Shown here: positions 16,540 through 25,064 of the stretch, one piece after another
Position numbering within the stretch: the stretch's first letter is position 1
Layout: the number at the start of each line of letters is the position of its first letter
Assembly: GCF_000711885.1 (NCBI RefSeq)
Contig: NZ_JONK01000005.1
Span: 264,322-328,321 of the forward strand
DNA from: Chromobacterium haemolyticum DSM 19808
Lineage (GTDB): Bacteria; Pseudomonadota; Gammaproteobacteria; Burkholderiales; Chromobacteriaceae
DNA length: 64,000 nucleotides
Reading direction: 5' to 3'
Notes under the pieces: generated by a model
Told to the model about the DNA's origin: nothing
Database searches by the model: none
Seen by the model: the letters and a program-made list of their open reading frames with translations, nothing else
Program-made: the position numbers and the translations under genes

Positions 16540-16679
16540 GAACCTGTTCACGATCTGCTGCGCTGCGGCGATACGGCGTTAAAAACAAGCTCAAAATGCT
16601 CATGTACCACGTGTACATTCCGCTTTTTCGCTCGTTTTCGCCTTGTCTCGCTTTTGCTCGCGAGATCGTGAACAGGCTC
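16540..16679 (-). repeat. Dispersed MITE-like element, full copy
   Basis: A 140-bp copy in reverse orientation, GAACCTGTTCACGATC to GATCGTGAACAGGCTC, with TGA at both flanks (16537-16539 and 16680-16682). The left TGA is the stop codon of the PAAR-like gene. The right TGA is shared with a second copy that follows at once. The two copies fill most of the 478-bp gap before the next gene; the remaining 16825-17017 is an AT-richer leader in which I see nothing else. Confidence 0.88.
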
Positions 16680-16682
16680 TGA

Positions 16683-16824
16683 GAACCTGTTTACGATCTG
16701 CTACGCGTCGTGAAACGTGGCTCGGTGAGTACACCTTCAAAATGCTCATGTACCGAGTGTACACTCCGCCTTTTCAGCTGTTTTCGCCTTGTCTCGCTCT
16801 TGCTGCGAGACTTTGAACAGGTTC
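16683..16824 (-). repeat. Dispersed MITE-like element, tandem second copy
   Basis: A 142-bp copy directly after the previous one, sharing the TGA triplet at 16680-16682. It starts GAACCTGTTTACG and ends GAACAGGTTC, but its right flank is CGC, so that side of the duplication is not preserved. The orientation is the same as the preceding copy. Confidence 0.82.
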
Positions 16825-17017
16825 CGCTCTGGAAGCCTGTTTGCCTTTGAGCGACCGGATTTTGGCGCCGACAGCTGGCGCTTGTTCATCAGCCTATAGG
16901 TCAGGCAGCCGACGGACGGCGGCTTGATGAAAATCAAACGATTAATTTAAATGGCATTTTAATTTATGGGCTTCTTGCCAATTGGCATGAATCAACCTTC
17001 TCAAGCAAGGAGCCGTC

Positions 17018-17518
17018 ATGAGCTTTTCCCATTGTCTCGCCGCCGCTGCACTCAGCCTGGTCGCCGTTTCCGCCTTCGCCGTCACCATCACCCCGCCGGG
17101 CCCCGGCGGCGCGGCCATGCCGTTTTCCGCGGTGGGGCCGGCCAAGGTGGGCAAGCTGGGCATTGATCTGGATTGCAAGGCGGTGTTCAGCGGCACCGTG
17201 GACGGTTACGGCAATGTGGCCATCACCAGCGCCTCGTTCAGCGGCGGCGCGCTGTGCAAGCTGATCAAGCCCACCGCCTCGGTCGCCTCGCCGTGGACCG
17301 GTCACGTGGACACCGCGACTCAACTGACTTTGGATAATGTGTCGGTGAATGTGAAATCGCCGATCGCCGGCGGCCTGTGCGGTCCCACCAAGATTGTGGG
17401 CAGCGTGGCCGACAACGGCAGCGAAACCGTGATCGGCCTGGATGCGGCCAAGTTGTCCGGCGGCTGTTCCATTACCGCGACGTTGAACACTACGCCGTAT
17501 ATGCGGGTTACGCCCTAG
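17018..17518 (+). CDS. Small secreted protein, PraA/PraB-like
   Basis: A 166-aa exported protein. The signal peptide (residues 1-21, MSFSHCLAAAALSLVAVSAFA) precedes a beta-rich mature chain with three or four cysteines ('DLDCKAVFSGTV', 'GALCKLI', 'GLCGPTKIVG', 'GGCSITATLN'). Length and layout resemble the PraA/PraB secreted proteins of Pseudomonas linked to alkane oxidation and biofilm matrix. An AAGGAG lies 8 bases before the ATG. It is monocistronic, bracketed by two repeat copies, and ends in a TAG whose last base is the first base of a repeat. Confidence 0.6.
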   Translation: MSFSHCLAAAALSLVAVSAFAVTITPPGPGGAAMPFSAVGPAKVGKLGIDLDCKAVFSGTVDGYGNVAITSASFSGGALCKLIKPTASVASPWTGHVDTATQLTLDNVSVNVKSPIAGGLCGPTKIVGSVADNGSETVIGLDAAKLSGGCSITATLNTTPYMRVTP

Positions 17519-17659
17519 AACCTGTTTACGATCTGCTGCGCTGCGTGAGGCGTGACACGGTGAGTACCGCTTCGAAATGCTCATGTACCCTATGTACATT
17601 CCGCTTTCTCAGCCGTTTTCGCCTTGTCTCGCCCTTGCTCGCGAGACTTGAACAGGCTC
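17518..17659 (-). repeat. Dispersed MITE-like element, full copy
   Basis: A 142-bp reverse-oriented copy, GAACCTGTTTACGATC to GAACAGGCTC. The left flank is CTA and the right TTG, so the flanks no longer match. The TA of the left flank and the G of the element together form the TAG stop of the preceding secreted-protein gene. Confidence 0.82.
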
Positions 17660-17691
17660 TTGGCGATCGGCATTGAAAACGCCTTAATGGA

Positions 17692-17730
17692 CCCCTGACG
17701 CGCCGCATGGCGGCTTCAGGGGTTTTGTTT
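17692..17730 (+). terminator. Rho-independent terminator
   Basis: CCCCTGA at 17692-17698 pairs with TCAGGGG at 17716-17722; an inner GCGCC/GGCGGC stem extends it and TTTTGTTT follows. It would end transcription of the secreted-protein gene after the intervening repeat, and lies 28 bp from the convergent binding-protein gene. Confidence 0.8.
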
Positions 17731-17757
17731 ATGCGGGCGGGAGCCGGCGGCCTCTAT

Positions 17758-18582
17758 TCAACGGGCCGGCGTCTGGAGAAAATGCTCGACGATGCGTTCG
17801 GTTTCGCCGGACTGCTTCATCGCCTGCAAGGCCGTGCTCAGCTTGCCGGCCAGAGAGGCCGGGTCCAGCCGTTGCGGGTAGTTATCCGGGCTTAGCGGCT
17901 GGTCGGCGCGGTAATCCGGGTTGGGCAGCGCCCGGTAAAAGCGCGAATGCTTGGAAAAGCCCATATGCATTGCCTGCCAGGGCTCCAGCGACGGGTGCAG
18001 CGTCAGCCCGGCCGGCCGCAGCCGTTCCCAGTAGAAGCGCAGCGTGAGTTCGTCATAGATGTAGAAATCCGCCTTGCCGGCGCTGATCAGGCGGAAGGCG
18101 CGTTCGACATCCAGCTCCGGCACTTGCAGCACCTTGGTGCGCGCTTGCCAGGGAGGGGGAAGCAGGTCCGGGTTGCCCAGGCTGCGCAACTCAACATTAT
18201 TGTCCAGATCGGCGTAGCCGCGTACGGGCGCGTGTTTGGCGCGGGTAATGATGACATGGCGCTCACGCAGGCCGTTGGCCACAAACAGGACGATTGGTTC
18301 GCGCTCCGCGTTGTAGGTGTAGCCGGGGTAGAAGTCCACCTCGCCCTGCGCCAGCGCTTGCAACACCCGCTTCTTTGGCAGACGCACCACTTTCAGCGTG
18401 CAGCCGATGCGCTGGCAGGCGCGGCTGTACAGGGTTTTATAGATGCCGTCGTCGCTCTCGTCCTCGATATAGGGACGCCGCTCATTGGTGCGGTAGCCCA
18501 TCACCAGCTCGGGGTCTTGCGCCCAAGCGGGGAAGGCCTGGGCCGCAATGGCGGTGATGAGAAGGCAAAGCGCGAGACGCAT
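17758..18582 (-). CDS. Periplasmic solute-binding protein, family 3-like
   Basis: A 274-aa exported protein. The signal peptide is MRLALCLLITAIAAQAFPAWA. The fold pattern matches bacterial extracellular solute-binding family 3: 'RRPYIEDESDDGIYKTLYSRAC', 'KKRVLQALAQGEVDFYPG', 'VERAFRLISAGKADFYIYDE' and 'QAMHMGFSKHSR'. No permease or ATPase genes adjoin it, so it may be an orphan receptor or sensor component rather than a transporter part. The ligand is unknown. It is divergent from the agmatine-deiminase-like gene. Confidence 0.85.
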   Translation of the reverse strand: MRLALCLLITAIAAQAFPAWAQDPELVMGYRTNERRPYIEDESDDGIYKTLYSRACQRIGCTLKVVRLPKKRVLQALAQGEVDFYPGYTYNAEREPIVLFVANGLRERHVIITRAKHAPVRGYADLDNNVELRSLGNPDLLPPPWQARTKVLQVPELDVERAFRLISAGKADFYIYDELTLRFYWERLRPAGLTLHPSLEPWQAMHMGFSKHSRFYRALPNPDYRADQPLSPDNYPQRLDPASLAGKLSTALQAMKQSGETERIVEHFLQTPAR

Positions 18583-18764
18583 GACGGTCCCTCCGGTCGT
18601 TCGTTTTCAGCTTATGTCATTCCCGTCGCCAGCGCGCGGCGGAGACAAATACATGATAGAAATAGATAGGTTTCCGCAAAATTCATCGCTTTTTCAAATG
18701 TATGTCCACTTGCACAATGCTGACCGCAGCCATGTGGCTGGAAACCGGTCTTGGAGACGCGGCG

Positions 18765-19856
18765 ATGAGTACGAGACGACACTTCCTGGGCGCTAGCCTG
18801 TTGACGGCGGGGAGCCTGCTGGCCGCCCGCGGCTGGAGCGGCGCGCCGAGCGCGCCCGGCTACCGCATGCCGGACGAGGGCGAACGCCACGCGGCCACCT
18901 GGATGGCCTTTGGTCCCAGCCTGGAGGTGTGGGGCGATGACTTGCTGCCGGTGGTGCGGCGCGATCTGGCGCGGGTGGCTCAGGCCATCGCCGCCCACGA
19001 GCCGGTGCGCATGCTGGCGCGCGCCGAGGACATGGAACTGGCGGCCAAGCTGTGCGGCCCCAAGGTGGAGCTGCTGGAGCAACCGCTGGACGATTTGTGG
19101 ATACGCGACAGCGGCCCGGTCTTCGTCAAGGGCGAAGGCGGGGCGCCGGCGGCGGTGGATTTCAACTTCAACGGCTGGGGCGGCAAGCAGGCGCACCGTC
19201 GGGACGCCAAAGTGGCCGCCGCGGTGGCGGCCAAGAGCGGGGCGCCGGCCGTGAGGACCTCGTTGGTGCTGGAGGGCGGCGGCATTGAAGTGGACGGCGA
19301 GGGAACCGCCATCATCACGGAAAGCTGCGTGCTCAACCCCAACCGCAACCCCGGCTGGAACAAGGCGCGGTGCGAGCGCGAACTGCGCCGGCTGCTGGGC
19401 GTGGACAAGGTAATCTGGCTGCCCGGCATCGCCGGCCGCGACATCACCGACGGTCATACCGATTTCTACGCCCGTTTCGTCCGCCCCGGCGTGGTGGTGG
19501 CCGGCTTGGACACGGATCCGCAGTCCTACGATTACGCTGTGACCCGTCGCCACCTGGCCTTGCTGCGTCAGGCGCGGGACGCGCGCGGCCGTAAGCTGGA
19601 GGTGGTGGTCTTGCCGGGGCCCGAGCGGGTGCGGCCCGAGTACGAGGGGCATGAGATGGCGGCCGGCTACATCAATTTCTATGTCTGCAACGGCGCGGTG
19701 ATTGCGCCGGAGTTCGGCGACGCCAAGGCGGACCGCAACGCGCGGGCGGCGCTGCGCGAGTTGTTTCCGCAGCGCGAAGTGGTGCAGTTGAACATCGACG
19801 GCATCGCAGCCGGCGGCGGCGGCATTCATTGCGCCACCCAGCAGCAGCCGGCCTGA
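18765..19856 (+). CDS. Exported agmatine deiminase family protein
   Basis: A 363-aa member of the Porphyromonas-type peptidylarginine deiminase/agmatine deiminase family. Catalytic signatures are present: 'DDLWIRDSGP', 'LEGGGIEVDGEG', 'DGHTDFYARF' and the nucleophile Cys in 'GGGGIHCATQQQP' at the C-terminus. The N-terminus MSTRRHFLGASLLTAGSLL is a twin-arginine signal (TRRHFLG), so the folded enzyme should act in the periplasm, unlike cytoplasmic AguA. The ATG at 18765 follows GGAG by 8 bases. It could deiminate agmatine or another guanidino compound. Confidence 0.87.
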   Translation: MSTRRHFLGASLLTAGSLLAARGWSGAPSAPGYRMPDEGERHAATWMAFGPSLEVWGDDLLPVVRRDLARVAQAIAAHEPVRMLARAEDMELAAKLCGPKVELLEQPLDDLWIRDSGPVFVKGEGGAPAAVDFNFNGWGGKQAHRRDAKVAAAVAAKSGAPAVRTSLVLEGGGIEVDGEGTAIITESCVLNPNRNPGWNKARCERELRRLLGVDKVIWLPGIAGRDITDGHTDFYARFVRPGVVVAGLDTDPQSYDYAVTRRHLALLRQARDARGRKLEVVVLPGPERVRPEYEGHEMAAGYINFYVCNGAVIAPEFGDAKADRNARAALRELFPQREVVQLNIDGIAAGGGGIHCATQQQPA

Positions 19857-20017
19857 GAACCCGTTTACACGCTGGCGCGCGTTGGCGATACGGCGTTGAA
19901 AACGAGCTCACAATGCTCATGCACCGCCTGTACATTCCGCTTTCTCAGCCGCTGCGCCTTCTTCTTGCTTGTGGGATGTTGAGCAGGTTCTCAGCTCGCG
20001 GGATCGTAAACATGTTC
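19857..20017 (-). repeat. Dispersed MITE-like element, decayed copy
   Basis: A 161-bp degenerate reverse copy beginning GAACCCGTTTACACG and ending ATCGTAAACATGTTC. TGA lies on the left (the stop codon of the deiminase gene) and TAA on the right. The inner CTTGTCTCG block has been scrambled and about 20 extra bases include a second right-end-like TTGAGCAGGTTCTCA. Confidence 0.72.
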
Positions 20018-20088
20018 TAATCGGGCGGCGTAGAAGGCAATATCGCCGCCACGCCGGCCCAGGCCGGAAACCAAGAGGACATATCCGG

Positions 20089-21039
20089 ATGGATAGAGGC
20101 AGTAACAGCGGCGGGCCTAAGGCGGGCGAGTGGGAAGACCAGGCAACCGGCGAGCTTGGCCGCCTGCCGTCGCTGCGGCTGCTGACCGGTTTCGAAGCCG
20201 CCGCGCGCCTGGGCAGCGTCTCCCGCGCCGCCGAGGCGCTGCACCTGTCGCAGTCCGCGGTCAGTCACCAGATTCAACAGTTGGAAGCCTTTGTCGGTCA
20301 GCCCTTGTTCCAGCGCGTGGGCCGCGGCATCGAACTCACCTTTGCCGGCGAAATGCTGCAGCAGAGCGTGCGACGCGCGCTGGACACGCTGCGGCGCGGG
20401 CTGGACCGCATCGCGGTGTACACCGATCCGGGCCTGGTGGTGCTGGTGGGGCCGGCTTTTTTGCTGCACGGCTGGCTGCAGGGGCGCCTGGACCGCCTGC
20501 GCGCAGCCCACCCCGACATCGTGCCGCTGCTGTCCACGGATGAAGAACCGGGTCAGGCCGATGAGATCGACGTCGACATCGTCATCGGCCGGCAGCCGCT
20601 GGCGATGGCCGGCTGGGAAGACGCGGCCTGGCTGCGCGAGGACTGGCGTTTTGTCGCCGCGCCGGCCTTGGCGGAACGGCTGGCGGCGCTGCCGGCCGAG
20701 CGTCATCCGCAACTGACGCGCTTGATCTGCCTGGAAAAAGCCAGCATGCCGGAGGCGGCCGCCGCCGCGATGCAGTCCATGCTGCCGCGCTTCGGCATCG
20801 CCGCCGCCTACGACGCGCCGCAGTTGGCGCTGGACGCGGCCTTGCGCGGCCACGGCATCGCCTGCCTGCCGTCGATGGCCTTGGAAGAAGCGCTGGCAGA
20901 AGGCCGGCTGCGCGAACTGGCCGGCTACCCGCGCCAGCCGGGCGCGCAATGGTGGTTGTCCCGGCCGCGGGACGCTCTGCGCAGCGAGGCGATGGCGCGT
21001 ATGTTCGATTGGTTGCGGAAAGAGGGCGGCTGCGAGTAG
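20089..21039 (+). CDS. LysR-family transcriptional regulator
   Basis: A 316-aa LysR-type activator of the GcvA-like branch. The helix-turn-helix is at about residues 25-85 ('LRLLTGFEAAARLGSVSRAA', then 'LHLSQSAVSHQIQQLE'), followed by an effector-binding domain from about residue 110. The start at 20089 (MDRGSNSGG) follows an AGAGGA; upstream in-frame codons lie in repeat DNA. It follows the exported deiminase on the same strand, separated by a decayed repeat copy, so it may control that gene. The N-terminal 20 residues before the domain are unusually polar. Confidence 0.88.
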   Translation: MDRGSNSGGPKAGEWEDQATGELGRLPSLRLLTGFEAAARLGSVSRAAEALHLSQSAVSHQIQQLEAFVGQPLFQRVGRGIELTFAGEMLQQSVRRALDTLRRGLDRIAVYTDPGLVVLVGPAFLLHGWLQGRLDRLRAAHPDIVPLLSTDEEPGQADEIDVDIVIGRQPLAMAGWEDAAWLREDWRFVAAPALAERLAALPAERHPQLTRLICLEKASMPEAAAAAMQSMLPRFGIAAAYDAPQLALDAALRGHGIACLPSMALEEALAEGRLRELAGYPRQPGAQWWLSRPRDALRSEAMARMFDWLRKEGGCE

Positions 21040-21050
21040 GCGGCGCCTCA

Positions 21051-21190
21051 GAGCCTGCTCAAAATCTGCTGAGCGTTGGCGGTACGGCGTTGAAAACGTC
21101 CTCGAAATGCTCATGCCCCGTGTGTGCACTTTGCTTTTTCAGCCGTTTTCGCCTTGTCTCGCCCTTGCTCTCGAGATCGTAAACAGGTTC
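21051..21190 (-). repeat. Dispersed MITE-like element, full copy
   Basis: A 140-bp reverse copy, GAGCCTGCTCAAAATC to GATCGTAAACAGGTTC. The flanks are TCA (21048-21050) and TTA (21191-21193), both TNA but different in the middle base. The right TTA is the complement of the TAA stop of the fructokinase gene. Confidence 0.85.
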
Positions 21191-22129
21191 TTAGTCCGTC
21201 AGTTGTTCCCGTCGCGGCAGGTCCGGCCCTCGCCGCGCGCAGGTCAGGGCTGCTGCGCGCGTTGCGAAGCGGACCAGATCCTCGGTTTCCGCCCGGCTCA
21301 GCGCCGCCAGCCCGTCCGGGCTCAGCCGGTCCAGCTCGGCCAGCCGGCACAGCAGCGCGGCCTGGAAGCTATCGCCGGCGCCCACGGTGTCCACAACCTG
21401 AACGGCGGCGGCTGGATGTTCCCATTCGCCGTGACGGCGGCTGAAGACGCGAACGCCTTGTTCGCCGCGGGTGAGCAGCAGCAACTGGCATGGCGGGGCG
21501 AGCCAGCGGCGGGCGCAGGCTTCGACCTCCTGCCCCGGATACAGCAGGGTCAGATCCTCGACGCTCACCTTGATCAGATGGGCGTGGCGGCGATGGATGT
21601 CCAGGCATTGCCGCCAGCGCGCTCGTTCCGGCTCCACGTTCAGCCGCAGATTGGGGTCCAGCGAGATCAGACGCCGGCCGCTTTCGCGTGCCGCCAGCGC
21701 TTGCAACGCCTCGCTGCCGGGGCGGCTCACCAAGGCGTAGGAGCCGAAGTGCACGGCGGCGATTTCGTCTTCCAGCGTCGGCAGTTCTTCAGGACGTAGG
21801 CTGGCCTCCGGCGCGCGCTCGCCATAAAAGCCGTACTGCGGCTGGCCGCCTTCGTCCACGCCCACCATCGCCAGCGTGGTGGGCAGATCGCGCGGCAGCA
21901 GATAGCGGCTGTCCACTCCCTCCTGTTCCAACAGCCGCCGCAGCTGTGCGCCCAGATAATCGTTTGACAAGGGCGTCAGCAGGGCCGAGTGCCGGCCCAG
22001 CCGCGCCAGGCCCCGAGCCACATTGAACGGCGAACCGCCGGGCACGGCGCGGTAGTTCAGTTGCGGCCATTCCGCCGCGCCGGGTTCCAGGAAAAAATCG
22101 TACAGGGCTTCGCCGCAGCACAGAATCAT
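21191..22129 (-). CDS. PfkB-family fructokinase
   Basis: A 312-aa ribokinase/PfkB sugar kinase. The N-terminal 'GGSPFNVARGLARLG' and C-terminal 'DTVGAGDSFQAALL' signatures are both intact; the Asp of GAGD is the catalytic base. It is last in the polyol operon, where it should phosphorylate fructose released from mannitol or sorbitol (equivalent to mtlZ in the Pseudomonas mtlEFGKDYZ operon). The ATG at 22129 overlaps the xylB stop by 4 bp. Other sugars cannot be excluded. Confidence 0.88.
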   Translation of the reverse strand: MILCCGEALYDFFLEPGAAEWPQLNYRAVPGGSPFNVARGLARLGRHSALLTPLSNDYLGAQLRRLLEQEGVDSRYLLPRDLPTTLAMVGVDEGGQPQYGFYGERAPEASLRPEELPTLEDEIAAVHFGSYALVSRPGSEALQALAARESGRRLISLDPNLRLNVEPERARWRQCLDIHRRHAHLIKVSVEDLTLLYPGQEVEACARRWLAPPCQLLLLTRGEQGVRVFSRRHGEWEHPAAAVQVVDTVGAGDSFQAALLCRLAELDRLSPDGLAALSRAETEDLVRFATRAAALTCARRGPDLPRREQLTD

Positions 22130-23598
22130 ATGGGGGTCTCCGCAAGTGAGGGGGGGCGCGCCTGGTAGAGCGCGCGAAAGTGACGCAGACGAGCTTGCAA
22201 GGCCTGAAGCCGGGCGGGGTCCGGGGCGTGGAGCGCTCGCGGCGACGGTTTGACGCAGACGGCGCCGAGGTCGCCGCCGTCCGCCAGCCAGCCCAGGCGA
22301 GCCGCGCCCAGCGCAGCACAGGCTTCGCCGCCCTGATGGGTGAGAATCTCGGTGTTCAGCGCGTCGGCCAGCAATTGCGCCCAGAACGGGCTGCGCGCGC
22401 CGCCGCCCACCAGGGACAAGGCTCGCGGAGCGGCGCCGGCGGCGCGCAGCGCGTCCAGCCCGTCCGCCATGCCGAAGGCGACGCCCTCCAGCACCGCGTA
22501 GCCCAGCGCGGCGCGGCAGTGTGCCTGGCTCAGGCCCCAAAAGGCGCCGGGGGCGAAGGGGTCGTTGTGCGGTGTGCGCTCGCCGGACAAATAGGGCAGG
22601 AATACCGGCGCGGCGGCTTGCTCCGCCGGGCTCAGCCGCTCTATTTCCGTCAGCAGAGTGGCCTCGTCCACGCTGGCCAGGCGGCAGAACCAGCGCAGGC
22701 AGCTGGCGGCGGACAGCATCACGCTCATCAGGCTCCAGCGAAGGGGCAGCGCGTGGCAGAAGGCGTGCAGCGCCTGCGCCGGGTTGGGGCGGAAACGATC
22801 GTCGACGACGAAGATCACCCCAGAGGTGCCCAGAGACAGGAAGCCGTCGCCCGGGGCGATCGCGCCGATGCCGACGGCGCTGGCCGCGCCATCCCCGGCG
22901 CCGCCGGCGATCAGAGGCGGCTGAGCGATGCCCCAGGCGGTCGCGGCTGCCTGGCTCAGCCTCCCGGCCGAAGCCAGTCCTTCCACCAGCCGCGGCATCT
23001 GACGACGCGAAAGTCCGCCGGCCTCCAGCAACTCGTCGGACCAGTCGCGGCGGCCCACGTCCAGCCACAAGGTGCCGGAGGCGTCCGAGGTGTCGGTGAT
23101 CTTGTCGCCGCACAGGCGCAGGCGCAGATAGTCCTTGGGCAGTAGCACGGTGGCGACGGCGCGGAAGGCGTCCGGTTCATGCCGCGCCAGCCAGCGCAAC
23201 TTGGGCGCGGTGAAACCCGGCATGGCCAGGTTGCCGGCGACGGCGTGGAGCCTCGGCGCGGCGGCGGTCAGCTCGGCGCACTCGGCCACGCTGCGCAGGT
23301 CGTTCCACAAGATAGCCGGCCGCAGAACCCGGTCCCGGTTGTCTAGCAGCACCGCGCCGTGCATCTGGCCGGACAGGCCCACGGCGCGGGTGGCGGCCAG
23401 CGCGGCCGGCGCCTGTTCGCGCAGCTTGGCGACCGCCGCGCAGGCGGCGCGCCACCAATCTTCCGGGTCTTGTTCGGCCCAGCCCGGCCGCGGCCGCGAG
23501 ACGTCCAGCGCCGCGCCGGCGCTGGCGAGCGGGCGGTTGTCGCCGTCCAGCAGCACGGCCTTGATTTCCGACGTGCCCAGATCAATGCCTAGATACAT
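22126..23598 (-). CDS. xylB: Xylulokinase
   Basis: A 490-aa FGGY-family kinase of standard XylB length. Key features are 'LGIDLGTSEIKAVLLD' at the N-terminus, 'GLSGQMHGAVLLD', 'AILWNDLRS', 'GDGAASAVGIGAI' and 'LSLVGGGARSPFWAQLLAD'. It should convert D-xylulose, the product of D-arabinitol oxidation by the upstream dehydrogenase, to xylulose 5-phosphate. The start at 23598 (MYLGIDLG) is the family start; upstream open frame is rejected. It corresponds in position to mtlY or dalK of polyol operons. Confidence 0.93.
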   Translation of the reverse strand: MYLGIDLGTSEIKAVLLDGDNRPLASAGAALDVSRPRPGWAEQDPEDWWRAACAAVAKLREQAPAALAATRAVGLSGQMHGAVLLDNRDRVLRPAILWNDLRSVAECAELTAAAPRLHAVAGNLAMPGFTAPKLRWLARHEPDAFRAVATVLLPKDYLRLRLCGDKITDTSDASGTLWLDVGRRDWSDELLEAGGLSRRQMPRLVEGLASAGRLSQAAATAWGIAQPPLIAGGAGDGAASAVGIGAIAPGDGFLSLGTSGVIFVVDDRFRPNPAQALHAFCHALPLRWSLMSVMLSAASCLRWFCRLASVDEATLLTEIERLSPAEQAAAPVFLPYLSGERTPHNDPFAPGAFWGLSQAHCRAALGYAVLEGVAFGMADGLDALRAAGAAPRALSLVGGGARSPFWAQLLADALNTEILTHQGGEACAALGAARLGWLADGGDLGAVCVKPSPRALHAPDPARLQALQARLRHFRALYQARPPSLAETPI

Positions 23599-23653
23599 GG
23601 TTTTGTCCTTGGATGGAGTAGCGGACGGCCGGGTGGCGGCGCTCTCGCGCAGT

Positions 23654-25045
23654 CTATCCCCGTCCGCGGCTTTCCAGCCAGCTGTCCACCCGCGCCAGCG
23701 CTGCGCGCAAGGGCGCGGCCAACGCCGGGGCGCCGGCCAAGGGGCCCCATAGCCCTGGGTCCGCGCAGAAGGCGGCCACCGGGTCGGCGGCCGCCAACAT
23801 GCGATGGCAGGCGGCGATGTCCATGCTGCCGTCCTGGTAGGCGTAAGCCAGCCGGCCGGCGCGCCAGCGTTGCAAAAAGCGTAGGAACAGCGCCGGCAGC
23901 ATGGCGCAGGCGTCCGGCCTGCGGCCGGCGGCGATGGATTCCCGCAGCGTGGGCGCAATGAAGCCGGGCAGCTTGGCGTAGCCGTCCGCCGCCACGCGCT
24001 GATTGCTGTCGCACAGCGCCGGATTGCCGAAGCGCTCCAGTACGCTGTCGCGGTAGCCGGCCAGATCCAGCGGGCTGGGGCTAAGGCAGGGGATTACATC
24101 CTGGCTGACGTAGTCGTAAGCCAGCCGCCGGATGTCCGGGTCCGCCGCCCCCTGATGGATGAAGTCCAGGCCAAGCAGGCTGCCGGCCCAGGCGATGCCG
24201 CTGTGGCTGGCGTTGAGGATGCGGATCTTGGCTTCCTCATAGGGTTGGACGTCGGCCACCAGCTGCGCGCCGACGCGCTCCAGCGCCGGGCGGCCGGCGG
24301 CGAAGCGATCCTCTATCACCCACTGGGTGAAGGATTCGGCGGTGATCGCGCAAGGGTCGCGCCAGCCGGTGGCGACGGCCACCCGTTCCGCCAGTTCCGG
24401 CGGCGGTCGCGGGGTGATGCGGTCCACCATGGCGTTGGGGCAACTGCTGTGGCGGCGCGTCCACGCTAGCAGCTCGTGTTCCTGGCGCAGGGTCAGAAAC
24501 TGTTCCAGGCCCTGGCGGAAGCGTTCGCCGTTGTGGCGCAGATTGTCGCAATTGAGCAAGGTGAGCGCGCCGCCGCCGCGCGCCGCGCGCGCGCGCAAAA
24601 TCGCGGCAACCGCGCCGTACAAGGTATTGAGCCCGCCGTGCAAATCGTCCGCCAGCTCCGGATTGGCGGTGTCCAGCGCCTGCTCCTGGTTCAGGTAGTA
24701 GCCGGCTTCGGTGACGGTGAAGGAGATCACCCGGGTGGCCGGGTGCGCGCCTTCGTCTATCAGCGCGCTCAGCCGGCGGTTCCAGGGCAGCACCGCGTCA
24801 ATGGCGCGGATGCGCCGGTAGAGGCGCTCGCCGGCCGGACTGACCGTTTCCAGCGTGTACTGGCCTTGTTGCGCCGCCAACTGCTCCAGTAGCGGGTTCT
24901 GGTCGGCGCGGATATTGCCGACGGCCAGCCGCCAGGGCTCGGCGCCGGCGCCGGCCAGTTGGTCCAGATAGGCGGCTTGGTGGGCTCGGTGGAAGGCGCC
25001 GGCGCCGATGTGCAGCCAGCGCGGCGGGGGTGAGGTGAGAGTCAT
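23654..25045 (-). CDS. Polyol dehydrogenase, D-arabinitol 4-dehydrogenase-like
   Basis: A 463-aa member of the long-chain mannitol/arabinitol dehydrogenase family. The NAD-binding start 'WLHIGAGAFHRAHQAAYLDQL' and the core 'VTEAGYYLN', 'LLNCDNLRHNGERF', 'NAMVDRITPRPP' and 'EAKIRILNASHSGIAW' are very like DalD. Length and sequence favour oxidation of D-arabinitol to D-xylulose, though D-mannitol to D-fructose is also likely given the fructokinase in the operon. The catalytic Lys in 'EEAKIRILN' is present. 19 bp separate it from the ATPase gene. Confidence 0.87.
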   Translation of the reverse strand: MTLTSPPPRWLHIGAGAFHRAHQAAYLDQLAGAGAEPWRLAVGNIRADQNPLLEQLAAQQGQYTLETVSPAGERLYRRIRAIDAVLPWNRRLSALIDEGAHPATRVISFTVTEAGYYLNQEQALDTANPELADDLHGGLNTLYGAVAAILRARAARGGGALTLLNCDNLRHNGERFRQGLEQFLTLRQEHELLAWTRRHSSCPNAMVDRITPRPPPELAERVAVATGWRDPCAITAESFTQWVIEDRFAAGRPALERVGAQLVADVQPYEEAKIRILNASHSGIAWAGSLLGLDFIHQGAADPDIRRLAYDYVSQDVIPCLSPSPLDLAGYRDSVLERFGNPALCDSNQRVAADGYAKLPGFIAPTLRESIAAGRRPDACAMLPALFLRFLQRWRAGRLAYAYQDGSMDIAACHRMLAAADPVAAFCADPGLWGPLAGAPALAAPLRAALARVDSWLESRGRG

Positions 25046-25064
25046 CGTTTGGCTCCGTGGTGGC

